Source: Chryseobacterium camelliae (GTDB lineage: Bacteria; Bacteroidota; Bacteroidia; Flavobacteriales; Weeksellaceae). Taken from it: a DNA stretch of 64,000 nucleotides. The stretch spans positions 2,232,001 to 2,296,000 of the forward strand of contig NZ_JAUTAL010000001.1 in the NCBI RefSeq assembly GCF_030818575.1, written 5' to 3'. The notes under the pieces were generated by a model that saw only the letters and a list, made by a program, of their open reading frames with translations, had not been told where the DNA came from and did not search any database. Positions 8,124-15,626 of this stretch are shown in pieces; position 1 is the first letter of the stretch, and each line of letters opens with the position of its first letter. The translations under genes and the position numbers were made by a program.

Positions 8124-9552
8124 TTTCTTCTTTTTTAGTAGGTTCTAAATTGTTTCCTAATAAATTATTGAGTGTAGCTGCAACTTTCTCATTATTATCA
8201 ATATTATTAAAGTTTGGCATCAATGTATCAGCAAACGTTAGAAAATCTCCAAAAAACTCTCCTTCTAAAATAATAATTCGAGGATCATTTAATTCTTTAA
8301 GATTTCTTATATATTCATTCCGTGTACCTTGAAAATCAACTACAATTAAAGTAAATGTGGGATTTGATAAAGCTTGATAAATAATATCGTTGAAATGGTC
8401 ATCTCCAAAAGAATAACCGACTGTAATAAGTACTGATTGAGATTGTGTAATTGTGGCTGCGAATTGCCTGAACAGTTCCGAATAAGGTAAATCTAGGGTA
8501 TATGATTTTTTTACAGCAGAAGGATAAATGATAATTTCCCCTTTTTTATTAAGAGATTCTATTAATTCTAGAGGCTTTTCTTCAATTCCATATAAATTAT
8601 TTGAATTTCTAACCTCAGAATTTACCCATGATAACGAACCGTGAAGTTTACAGTATCGAACTACTTTTTCAATTCTCTGAACTTTTCCTGAAGTAGTTGA
8701 GCCGGGATAGAAAATATCGTATTCAAAAGTCTCAGGTTTAAAAAATCTTTTATGAAAACCAGCGAAGCCATCTATATAATGAATTCCTAATTTGTCAAAG
8801 GCATACTCAAAAGCTAAGTCATAATTTGCACAAAAAATATTTGCTCTTCTTAAGTTTAACGGCCTTTGTAAAAGAGCTTTTAAAAACATTTCGTGGAAAT
8901 AATATTTGTTTTTTAATGCATTTTTAAATGCTTGCTTTTTACTACGTTTTACTATTTTTTTTAATTCAGATAATGGTATTTTTCTTTTATCTATATCACA
9001 TACAGTGAATAATCCCTCTTTAATTACTTTTATTAGTTCTGAATATTTATCACTTCTTTCATTACTTTTATTTTCATTTAGAACATATTCTAAAGCAATT
9101 AAATAATTTAAAACTTTTTCATATTCAATGGCAATTTCTTTTGATTCAATATCCCGAATAATATCATCTTCAATCTCGAATCTCCATTTTTTTTCGTCTT
9201 CAAAGATTTGAGTTCCTTTAATTAAGTTTGCTTTTCCGAATTCTAATTTTTGAGCCTGCAATTGTTTTATAACGGAAAAAAATTCTGCGAAAATCCCAGG
9301 AATATCTTTATCTTTTTCCTTAATATAGGCTTCAACTTCAATGGGAAAATTTCTTATTGCGACAGCTCCTAAATGAATTGATGTGCCGGAACCGAAAAGA
9401 AAACTTACATTATCCAACTCCAAATAATTTTTTAACATCAACCGAATTTTATCAACAATGTTATTTTGTTTGATATTTTCTTCTATCCAAGTTACGAGCT
9501 TATCATCATTTCCAAAGAAAATTTTATTCTTTGATGGATCAAAATATTCCAT
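8116..9552 (-). CDS. SIR2-family NADase-like effector
   Basis: 478 residues. The SIR2 fold is marked by VSFLFGSGTSIHLG (about 49-62, nucleotide loop), CANYDLAFEYAF (about 238-249, the N-x-D element), YCKLHGSLSW (about 298-307, catalytic histidine) and ITVGYSFGDDHFND (the GYS motif). This long SIR2 form is typical of defence NADases, not protein deacetylases. It precedes herA with an 8-bp overlap, making a standard SIR2-HerA two-gene system. Its upstream 120-bp gap probably holds the promoter. Function as an NAD-consuming abortive-infection effector is inferred from the family. Confidence 0.88.
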   Translation of the reverse strand: MEYFDPSKNKIFFGNDDKLVTWIEENIKQNNIVDKIRLMLKNYLELDNVSFLFGSGTSIHLGAVAIRNFPIEVEAYIKEKDKDIPGIFAEFFSVIKQLQAQKLEFGKANLIKGTQIFEDEKKWRFEIEDDIIRDIESKEIAIEYEKVLNYLIALEYVLNENKSNERSDKYSELIKVIKEGLFTVCDIDKRKIPLSELKKIVKRSKKQAFKNALKNKYYFHEMFLKALLQRPLNLRRANIFCANYDLAFEYAFDKLGIHYIDGFAGFHKRFFKPETFEYDIFYPGSTTSGKVQRIEKVVRYCKLHGSLSWVNSEVRNSNNLYGIEEKPLELIESLNKKGEIIIYPSAVKKSYTLDLPYSELFRQFAATITQSQSVLITVGYSFGDDHFNDIIYQALSNPTFTLIVVDFQGTRNEYIRNLKELNDPRIIILEGEFFGDFLTFADTLMPNFNNIDNNEKVAATLNNLLGNNLEPTKKEENE

Positions 9553-9673
9553 ATATCGGTTATTAATTATTAGTTTTCAACAGGAAAATTACAAATTATT
9601 TTTGTGAAATAAATTTGTTACAATATAAAAAGTAAAACTCATAAAATTTTATTTTGATTTTATCGGGGATCTA

Positions 9674-10393
9674 CTAAAACAATATTTTTTCACAATATTC
9701 AATAGCTTCAGGACAATTTATGACAATACCTGATTCAATCGATCTTTCTGAGAACCACAAAAGTCTATGCTCTTGCTGATGTTCGTATTTTTTATATTTT
9801 GTAAATACTTCAATCCCTGTTGTAATTTGTAAAATCTTCTGTTCGATTTCTCTTGGATTTTTAAAATTTATGGTTTGAAACGCTTTATTTTTTTCTTCTT
9901 CAAGAATATGAGCTTTAGAATCATCGTAAATACAATCTCCTTCTATACCTGATAAAACAAAAGGTAACTTTCTTGCCACCTCCATTCCAAATAATGTAGG
10001 ATTATTAATTTTTATCGCCCCTACACCGTTAAAATCCTTTATCACATCTTCTGTCAAAACATTTGTACCACATAAAACAAAAGCATTAACTCCTCCTTCA
10101 TATACTATAAAATTACCATCTCCTTTTTCCGTAAATCCACCAACCATAGCGTCTCCCTCACTAGAATCCCCTTGCATTTCATCATCATACTTTTTGAAGT
10201 TTTTAAAACAGGAAATAAATAAACTCCCATTTTCAAAGAAGTCGTTCAGATATTTTTCATTGCTTAAAATCCTATAGACAGGTTTTACTCTATATCCCCA
10301 AGTTACTTGATAAGCAGAAGCATTCTGCATAAATTCTATCATAATATTATATTGTTGTAAACCATTATTATTGCAAATCTTCTCCTGAAACAA
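9674..10393 (-). CDS. Uncharacterised protein, possibly DUF2971-like
   Basis: Up to 239 residues. The first ATG (10393) lies inside the 3' end of the upstream gene; the second (MIEFMQ, 10342) removes the overlap and is a plausible start. The section YLNDFFENGSLFISCFKNF followed by YDDEMQGDSSEGD, and the late YEHQQEHRLLWFSE, resemble the LWFS and E-x-R-L segments of the poorly understood DUF2971 group, but the resemblance is weak. There is no signal peptide or membrane segment. It follows the PD-(D/E)xK protein gene on the same strand and probably shares its transcript, so the two may form one defence unit. Confidence 0.5.
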   Translation of the reverse strand: MFQEKICNNNGLQQYNIMIEFMQNASAYQVTWGYRVKPVYRILSNEKYLNDFFENGSLFISCFKNFKKYDDEMQGDSSEGDAMVGGFTEKGDGNFIVYEGGVNAFVLCGTNVLTEDVIKDFNGVGAIKINNPTLFGMEVARKLPFVLSGIEGDCIYDDSKAHILEEEKNKAFQTINFKNPREIEQKILQITTGIEVFTKYKKYEHQQEHRLLWFSERSIESGIVINCPEAIEYCEKILF

Positions 10394-12200
10394 AACTCAC
10401 ATCAAAGTTTTTCGCATAAGCTCTTAATCGTGTTTTTCGTTTTTCAACAAAATTTATTTCATTTTCGAAACCTAATCCATTTTGATAATGTGCATCAAAT
10501 ATATCCGACATTTTAATATCAGTTGTGATGGTCTCTTCGGCTTTAGCAAATTTTTTAAACAATGCTGGAGAAGTTAAAAATAAACCACACATTTCAAGTT
10601 CATCACTACAAATCAATCTTTCTTGAAAGGCTTCTCGGTAATCAATATAATCAAAGAAAGAACTTATTGCGGAATCTTTTTTTATTTTCAAAAAAGTCAG
10701 TAGAAATATTTCTAAATCATCAATACAAACTGACCACGGATACAAATCATTTCTGTCCTTTACTAATAGTTCTTGCAAATTAGTTTGTATCCCACCATAC
10801 TTATGTTGCGTGACTATTATAGAATAAAAGTTTTTAATTTTTTGAGGTCTAATTTCAAATAACTCTTTGCCTGTTTTTAAGTCATAAATTTTGAAGTCTT
10901 TTTTTTCTTCAATCTTTTCTTCTAATCTTTTGCACTGATCATAAGCTTTTTGAATACCGCCCTTAAAATCAGATCTAATTTTATCAAATGCCTTAATAGG
11001 ATTTCTCAAAGGTGCTCTAAATTTAAAATCTTTAATTTCGACTATTAAAAGAGTTCCTTTATAAAATATTGCCAAATCTTGTTCTGCTTTATTAGATTTA
11101 TCAAAATAAAATGATGTGAAAATTTTTGCATCTTCCTTAAAGAAATTCTTGAAAATATCGAAACATTTTTTCTCTAACATCTTATTTTTAAATTGAGTAT
11201 ATTTTTCTTTTTTAGTCTCAGACAATTGTAAGTTGATTCTGTTGTAAAAAGCTTCTAATAAAAACTTTCCATTTGGAAAAAGTATTTCATCATCTTTCAA
11301 TGTTATTAATGGAGTTTCAAAATATTGCCGGTTATCTGCATAATAAATGGTTTGATTTTTTGCCTTACTTTCATTATATCTAAAAAAATCAATTAAACTA
11401 TCAATTATTGAGTCAGATAAATTTGTCGAACTTAAATCTTCTTTTGTAAGGATAAAAATATATCCGGGTCTCATCATAAACCCTATAAAATCTTTCAATT
11501 CCGGCTGGTTTGCCCAGTCCATTGGATCATCTATCCCTCTAGCAATAAAAGTAGAAGTTAATTCTTTCCATTTTTCAGGATGTCGCTTAAAATAAAGACT
11601 TCTATCTGCTTTTTCCTGTAATATATTATTTACTGAAAGACAGAATGTAATAAGATCCGCTGTTTTAAAACCATATTCTTGAAAGATAGCGTCGTCAAAC
11701 CTTGAAAAATTTGATTGAATTCGATCTATGGTTTGTTCTTCAAATGACAATTGCCCGTTTGCATAATACTCAAAAAAAGATTTTAATGATACACTAATTT
11801 TATCTAGTTGAAAATCATCAGTATGACCTTCTTCAAAAAATCCAATTTCACCGAAATAGGTCATTTCTATTTCATCTAGAAGTTCAAGGATTTTTTTCCA
11901 GTTTTTTTCGTCTGGTGCATCCTCTGTTTCTAAATGATTCTTGGAAAAATACAAATCAATTAAATACGCAAATTGTTTGAGAGGTGATTTTAAAATTTTA
12001 AATTCTTCCAAAGAATCTCTAAATTGAATAAAATTCATCATTTGTAACACAAATGGAAGAAAAGTGTCTTTCCTAATTTTGTGCAAAATTGTTAAAATAT
12101 CATTAATAATCTCTTCTTGTTTTCTTCTGGCTGTTCTGTATTTTAGAATTGAATTTAAATTTTTTTGTAATTGCTGTTTAATTTTGGGATCTATTTGCAT
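10368..12200 (-). CDS. Putative PD-(D/E)xK nuclease-like protein (paralogue 1)
   Basis: 610 residues without a named family. At about 372-391 there is a D-(10-15 residues)-ExK arrangement: EQDLAIFYKGTLLIVEIKDF, the layout of PD-(D/E)xK restriction-like nucleases. Other stretches are shared with the gene at 15627-17396: YDQCKRLEE, the CIDDLEIFLLT region, SDELEMCGLFL, and the near-terminal GLGFENEINF. The N-terminal 300 residues are helical and less conserved. It is followed by, or slightly overlaps, the DUF2971-like gene. Nuclease activity is an inference from the motif only; no helicase or methylase partner is adjacent. Confidence 0.6.
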   Translation of the reverse strand: MQIDPKIKQQLQKNLNSILKYRTARRKQEEIINDILTILHKIRKDTFLPFVLQMMNFIQFRDSLEEFKILKSPLKQFAYLIDLYFSKNHLETEDAPDEKNWKKILELLDEIEMTYFGEIGFFEEGHTDDFQLDKISVSLKSFFEYYANGQLSFEEQTIDRIQSNFSRFDDAIFQEYGFKTADLITFCLSVNNILQEKADRSLYFKRHPEKWKELTSTFIARGIDDPMDWANQPELKDFIGFMMRPGYIFILTKEDLSSTNLSDSIIDSLIDFFRYNESKAKNQTIYYADNRQYFETPLITLKDDEILFPNGKFLLEAFYNRINLQLSETKKEKYTQFKNKMLEKKCFDIFKNFFKEDAKIFTSFYFDKSNKAEQDLAIFYKGTLLIVEIKDFKFRAPLRNPIKAFDKIRSDFKGGIQKAYDQCKRLEEKIEEKKDFKIYDLKTGKELFEIRPQKIKNFYSIIVTQHKYGGIQTNLQELLVKDRNDLYPWSVCIDDLEIFLLTFLKIKKDSAISSFFDYIDYREAFQERLICSDELEMCGLFLTSPALFKKFAKAEETITTDIKMSDIFDAHYQNGLGFENEINFVEKRKTRLRAYAKNFDVSFVSGEDLQ

Positions 12201-12794
12201 TAGTATATTTTATTATGATGCCTGAATCCTTTTCAATAATTAAAAGGATTTATAAAGTGGCTAAAATTATAAAATTTAACATCAAGTCAATTACGGGTTT
12301 CCGTATATACATAAATATAGAAATTTAAAAGAAGACTAATAATTAAATTTGAAAAATTCATATTAATTCAATCTTTAAAATCATATCCAAACTATCTGCT
12401 TGCAATTTTCTATGTTTTTTTGATTTAGCACCTATTGTAAGAATAGCAAATTTAATAATCGTCATTCTTACTATATTAATTCCACTTAAAGTTGCGATTA
12501 TGTAATTACTTCTTATATTAGATGCTAACATTTGAAAAGTGTTATTTTGAACATCTGTATTAAAGCGGTTTGAAAAATATAGAAGATTATAGTCTTTTTA
12601 TAATATTAAGAAATGGGATAATTCTGCTATTTTGCCTTTTTCAAATTTAATTTGACATAAGGAAGCTGGTATTTCTAAATATGTTTTCCTCAAATTGTAA
12701 AAATAAAAATAACTTCAAAATGAGAACTCAGTATTATCACTTAATTTTCAAGGACTTTTTCTTATCCCCTGAAAAGCAAAAATCCCAACTCTCG
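12201..12794. other. AT-rich intergenic region without recognised genes
   Basis: About 590 bp upstream of the 610-residue gene and downstream of the XRE gene. Short open frames here have no family resemblance and overlap the XRE gene or its terminator. Apart from the terminator at 12777-12806 I see no structured feature. Confidence 0.5.
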
Positions 12795-12806
12795 TCAGGA
12801 TTTTTT
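12777..12806 (-). terminator. Terminator overlapping the stop codon of the XRE gene
   Basis: On the minus strand AAAATCC, a 12-nt spacer and GGATTTT form a 7-bp stem followed by T-rich sequence. The stop codon of the XRE gene lies at the start of the loop. The opposite strand also has a T run, so termination may be bidirectional and would insulate the sigma/dCas12f cassette. Confidence 0.55.
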
Positions 12807-13076
12807 ACTTTTAATTTCTTTAATATCGTATTTCTTATCTCGGATTGGTTCTTCAGGAAGAAAATCCTTAATGGAACATCCTAATGCTATTGCAATTAAA
12901 TTTAGATGGATCAAATTGTATTTTGCTTTTTTAGATGGAGCTTCTATCTGTGAAATAAATCCAATATTCTTCCCAATAGAAAGTGAGAGCTCCTCTTGGG
13001 TGATGCTCTTTGATTCTCGTATTTCTTTAACACGTTTTATAACATATCTTTCTATTTCCTCTAATGATTCATTCAT
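12795..13076 (-). CDS. XRE-family repressor next to the sigma/dCas12f cassette
   Basis: 93 residues. The XRE helix-turn-helix spans about 15-70: VKEIRESKSITQEELSLSIG, then FISQIEAPSKKAKYN, IALGCSIKDFLPE. A lysine-rich tail follows. It is transcribed away from the sigma and dCas12f genes, and the 377 bp between them contain a perfect 16-bp palindrome and a promoter pointing toward the cassette. A repressor of itself and of the cassette is the natural reading. XRE proteins also serve as antitoxins or control proteins, but no toxin-like gene is adjacent. Regulation of the cassette is inferred from the layout. Confidence 0.8.
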   Translation of the reverse strand: MNESLEEIERYVIKRVKEIRESKSITQEELSLSIGKNIGFISQIEAPSKKAKYNLIHLNLIAIALGCSIKDFLPEEPIRDKKYDIKEIKSKKS

Positions 13077-13110
13077 AAATCAAAGTGAATGAAAAACATC
13101 AAAAAATATT

Positions 13111-13126
13111 ATGTACTATAGTACAT
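13111..13126. promoter_or_regulatory. Palindromic operator ATGTACTATAGTACAT
   Basis: A perfect 16-bp palindrome 35 bp upstream of the XRE start codon and ending 17 bp before the -7 box at 13144, so it covers the -33 region of the rightward promoter. Size, symmetry and location match a dimeric XRE repressor site controlling both directions. Confidence 0.65.
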
Positions 13127-13143
13127 ATTTTAGAAAATATTTT

Positions 13144-13151
13144 TATATTTG
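13144..13151 (+). promoter_or_regulatory. -7 promoter box of the ncRNA/sigma/dCas12f cassette
   Basis: TATATTTG is an exact match to the Bacteroidota -7 consensus TAnnTTTG and predicts a transcript starting near 13158, which would include the folded RNA and then the sigma gene. The -33 region overlaps the palindrome at 13111-13126, consistent with repression. Confidence 0.6.
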
Positions 13152-13157
13152 CAAAAG

Positions 13158-13440
13158 AAGTTACTGAAATGTAACTTTGCGATACTTCAAAGAAATTAGA
13201 AGCTATTGCTTAGAATCTCGAACTGAAAACTGGTAATTTTTAATATGCGAGAGGATAAGTAAGGAAGCTCACGACCTAGGCGTGAGCTCACTTATCTGCA
13301 TATAAGGTATACCAGTGCCCCAGTTCGGATATGTTGAGTTTCACGCCATTTATTTGGAGGCAAGATGTAGTGAGATAGTTTTTAAATGGTACGGATAATT
13401 CGTACTGAATCTAAGCATTTCTTCGAGCAATTATTCTGCT
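13158..13440 (+). ncRNA. Long structured RNA upstream of the sigma gene
   Basis: The leader between promoter and sigma start codon folds extensively by eye. A 5' hairpin AGTTAC/GTAACT comes first. A rod of nested perfect stems spans 13219-13327: CGAACTG (13219-13225) with CAGTTCG (13321-13327); ACTGGTA (13229-13235) with TACCAGT (13310-13316); ATATGC with GCATAT; GGATAAGT with ACTTATCT; AGCTCACG (13266-13273) with CGTGAGCT (13281-13288). GTACG/CGTAC forms another hairpin (13389-13405), and GCTTAGA (13208-13214) can close the whole domain with TCTAAGC (13410-13416). So many consistent stems argue for a functional RNA: an untranslated regulatory leader, a separate small RNA, or part of the guide RNA. 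I recognise no known family. Confidence 0.65.
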
Positions 13441-13453
13441 AAATATACTGCTT

Positions 13454-14269
13454 ATGAAAACAACAAATTCTCTGCCTCGGATGTTCAATGATTATCAGTT
13501 ATATGAACTGCTGAAAAAAGGCAATCCAGTCTCATTAGAACATATTCATTTTCGGTACAAAAGACTTCTTTTCTGGATAGGAAAAAAAATGCTTGAAGAT
13601 GATTTTGTCGTGGAAACACTTGTGCAGGATACATTTCTAAAATTATGGTTACATCGTGATTCCATCGAAACTCCAAATCATATTTTAGGCTTTTTACGAT
13701 TCGTTCTGAAAAGAGATTGTATATCTTACTTTACTGCTCCGAAAAATAAATTCGCACGATTAACGGCTTCACTTGAAAGTTTTGAGAACTATCAGGATTA
13801 TCTTGTAGGATATGATCCTCTCCAAGACAAAGAACATTTACTTCAGCAGGAGTCCGATCAAAAAGATTTTGATGAAGTCAATAAGGTCTTGAAGGTAATA
13901 AATCCCAAAAGAAAGCATCTGATTGAGCTATGCCTTCAATATGGCTTCCGATACAAACCTATTGCAGAAGCAATGGGAAGTAGTGTTAAAGATATAAGCA
14001 ATGAAGTAGCTGGGGCAATAAATGATCTAAAGAAAATCTTAAAGACAAATTCTAATGGGAAGCTAGCGATTGAATCTCAGAAAAATAACGTTAAACAAGA
14101 TGAACTCAGCAGTCAACAAATTGAAATTATGAGCAGAAGATGTGAACAGAAATCTTCATTTGCAGTAATTGCACGGGAACTCAAACTTTCTGAGAAGGAA
14201 GTCCATCGGGAGTTTCTTTACGCTTATCAATATTTACAGAATCAAAACAACTCTGAAATAACTATTTGA
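13454..14269 (+). CDS. ECF-like sigma factor linked to nuclease-dead Cas12f
   Basis: 271 residues, longer than the usual ECF sigma of about 170-200. Region 2 (about 12-95) shows YQLYELLKKGNPVSLEHIHF, then VQDTFLKLWLHRDSIETPNH and FLRFVLKRDCISYF, matching the core polymerase-binding and -10-recognition helices. Region 4 (about 145-190) shows NPKRKHLIELCLQYGFRYK, then IAEAMGSSVKDISNEVAGA. A further helix-turn-helix-like unit (about 215-262: SSQQIEIMSRRCEQKSSF, then IARELKLSEKEVHREFLYAY) looks like a second region-4-type module, which is unusual. The stop codon is one base before the dCas12f start, so the two are translationally coupled. It probably recruits RNA polymerase to sites chosen by the Cas12f-like partner. 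Confidence 0.82.
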   Translation: MKTTNSLPRMFNDYQLYELLKKGNPVSLEHIHFRYKRLLFWIGKKMLEDDFVVETLVQDTFLKLWLHRDSIETPNHILGFLRFVLKRDCISYFTAPKNKFARLTASLESFENYQDYLVGYDPLQDKEHLLQQESDQKDFDEVNKVLKVINPKRKHLIELCLQYGFRYKPIAEAMGSSVKDISNEVAGAINDLKKILKTNSNGKLAIESQKNNVKQDELSSQQIEIMSRRCEQKSSFAVIARELKLSEKEVHREFLYAYQYLQNQNNSEITI

Positions 14270-14270
14270 T

Positions 14271-15365
14271 ATGGAAAAATCCACGATGACACTCACCCGA
14301 AAAATTCAGTTGCTGATTGATCTACCGTCAGATCAAAAAAATGAAATATGGGAAAAACTCTACCGATATCAGAACCGATGTTTCCGAGCGGCAAACTTAA
14401 TAGCTTCGCATCTATATGTTCAGGAAATGATCAAAGATTTCTTTTATCTTACAGAAGAAGTACAGTATAAGCTAGCTGATGAAAAAAAAGATCAGATGGG
14501 AATGTTTGACCGTTCGAAAACAAATAGCACAGCAAGAATGGTCTTTGACCGATTCAAGGGGGAAATCCCGACAGATATTCTGGGAAGCCTTAACAATACA
14601 ATTCAATCAACTTTCTCTAAAAACAAAGCCGATTATTGGCAAGGAACAAAATCACTTAGAAATTATAAAATAGACATTCCGATTCCACTTCCGGTAAAAT
14701 GCATCAGCAAAATGAGATATGACGAAGAAACGAAAGCCTTTTGTTTCAATATGTTTGCGATACCTGTCAAAACATACTTAGGAAAAGACTACACTGATAA
14801 GCGAGTGATTATGGAACGCCTGCTAAAAGAAGAGATAAAACTGTGTACCTCTCAGATCCAACTGGAAGACAGGAAAATCTTCTGGCTTGCAGTTTTTGAA
14901 TTTGAAAAGGAAGAACATCTTTTAAAACCCGAGATCATTGCAGAAGCTTCATTATCTCTGGAACATCCTATAGTGGCAAAAGCTAACAATGTGCGAATTA
15001 ACATTGGATCAAAAGAAGAGTTTTTGTATCGCAGGTTGGCGATTCAGGCAAATCAAAAAAGGATTCATGAGGGAATCGCCTACGCCCGTTCGGGAAATGG
15101 AGTCAAACGCAAACAGAAGGCACTGCATAAAACAGTGAATATGGAAAGCAGATATGTAAGTCACCGACTTCACTTGTACAGTCGACAGCTTATAGATTTC
15201 TGCATCCGTCAACAAGCTGGCACACTTATACTTAAAAATCAGGAGGACAAAATTGGGATTGCAAAAGAAAAACAATTTGTACTTCGCAATTGGAGTTATT
15301 ATGAATTGCAGACCAAGATAAAATACAAAGCTGAAAAAGCAGGTATTGAGTTGATTATTGGATAA
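14271..15365 (+). CDS. Nuclease-dead Cas12f/TnpB-like RNA-guided protein
   Basis: 364 residues. The N-terminus (TRKIQLLIDLPSDQKNEIWE, then FRAANLIASHLYVQEMIKDF) and KSLRNYKIDIPIPLP resemble the Bacteroidota Cas12f-like branch of the TnpB superfamily. The C-terminal third keeps the RuvC order: RINIG at 242-246 replaces the usual G-I-D-x-G (Asp to Asn244); KALHKTVNMESRYVSHRLHL then YSRQLIDF is the bridging region; LILKNQ has Lys322 where LED carries the catalytic Glu; and the protein ends at KAGIELIIG, before the zinc finger and RuvC-III Asp. Three independent losses indicate no cleavage but possible RNA-guided DNA binding, as in TldR proteins and dCas12f-sigma pairs. A guide-RNA-like sequence follows directly. 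Confidence 0.85.
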   Translation: MEKSTMTLTRKIQLLIDLPSDQKNEIWEKLYRYQNRCFRAANLIASHLYVQEMIKDFFYLTEEVQYKLADEKKDQMGMFDRSKTNSTARMVFDRFKGEIPTDILGSLNNTIQSTFSKNKADYWQGTKSLRNYKIDIPIPLPVKCISKMRYDEETKAFCFNMFAIPVKTYLGKDYTDKRVIMERLLKEEIKLCTSQIQLEDRKIFWLAVFEFEKEEHLLKPEIIAEASLSLEHPIVAKANNVRINIGSKEEFLYRRLAIQANQKRIHEGIAYARSGNGVKRKQKALHKTVNMESRYVSHRLHLYSRQLIDFCIRQQAGTLILKNQEDKIGIAKEKQFVLRNWSYYELQTKIKYKAEKAGIELIIG

Positions 15366-15372
15366 CAAAAAT

Positions 15373-15462
15373 AACGAGGGTGCTTGTACACCCGTAGGGT
15401 GAGGTCTTGAACACTCACTAAATACTCAAGAGTATATACAACGGCGTGGGTTCTTTTTTGAG
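15373..15462 (+). ncRNA. Putative guide RNA of the dCas12f-like protein
   Basis: Directly after the stop codon three hairpins follow each other: GGGTG-CTTGTA-CACCC (15378-15393), GTGAG...CTCAC (15399-15418) and ATACT-CAAG-AGTAT (15422-15435). CACCC (15389-15393) can alternatively pair with GGGTG (15397-15401), allowing a pseudoknot. Then comes ATACAAC (15436-15442); repeat/scaffold 3' ends of Cas12f and TnpB guides often end in CAAC. The guide would begin at 15443 with GGCGTGGGTTCTTTTT. Position downstream of the gene matches TnpB/TldR guide RNAs. The T run at 15453-15459 may be part of the guide or a terminator. The scaffold boundaries and guide length are estimates. Confidence 0.65.
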
Positions 15463-15626
15463 AAAATAAGAATTGGAGATTTCAGGAAATAAGCTATTTT
15501 AATTTCAAGAATCTTAAGTTGAATAAAAAATCTCCTCCTTAATTCATGTTTCTAGGCTTCTCTAAGAATAAAAGAGATAGTTTTGTTTTTTCCACTTGAA
15601 AATGGAAGCTGTAAAAAGCCACATTT

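Noticed and set aside
12681..12884. 67-codon frame MFSSNCKNKNNF
   Set aside because: It overlaps the XRE gene and its terminator on the opposite strand, is low-complexity and Phe/Lys-rich, and lacks a promoter.
13208..13416. Retron-like msr-msd RNA
   Set aside because: The rod-like hairpin and closing stem look retron-like, but the following genes encode a sigma-like and a Cas12f/TnpB-like protein; no reverse transcriptase motif is present nearby.
15373..15442. CRISPR array next to the Cas12f-like gene
   Set aside because: There is only one scaffold/repeat-like unit and no spaced direct repeats; a single encoded guide fits better.
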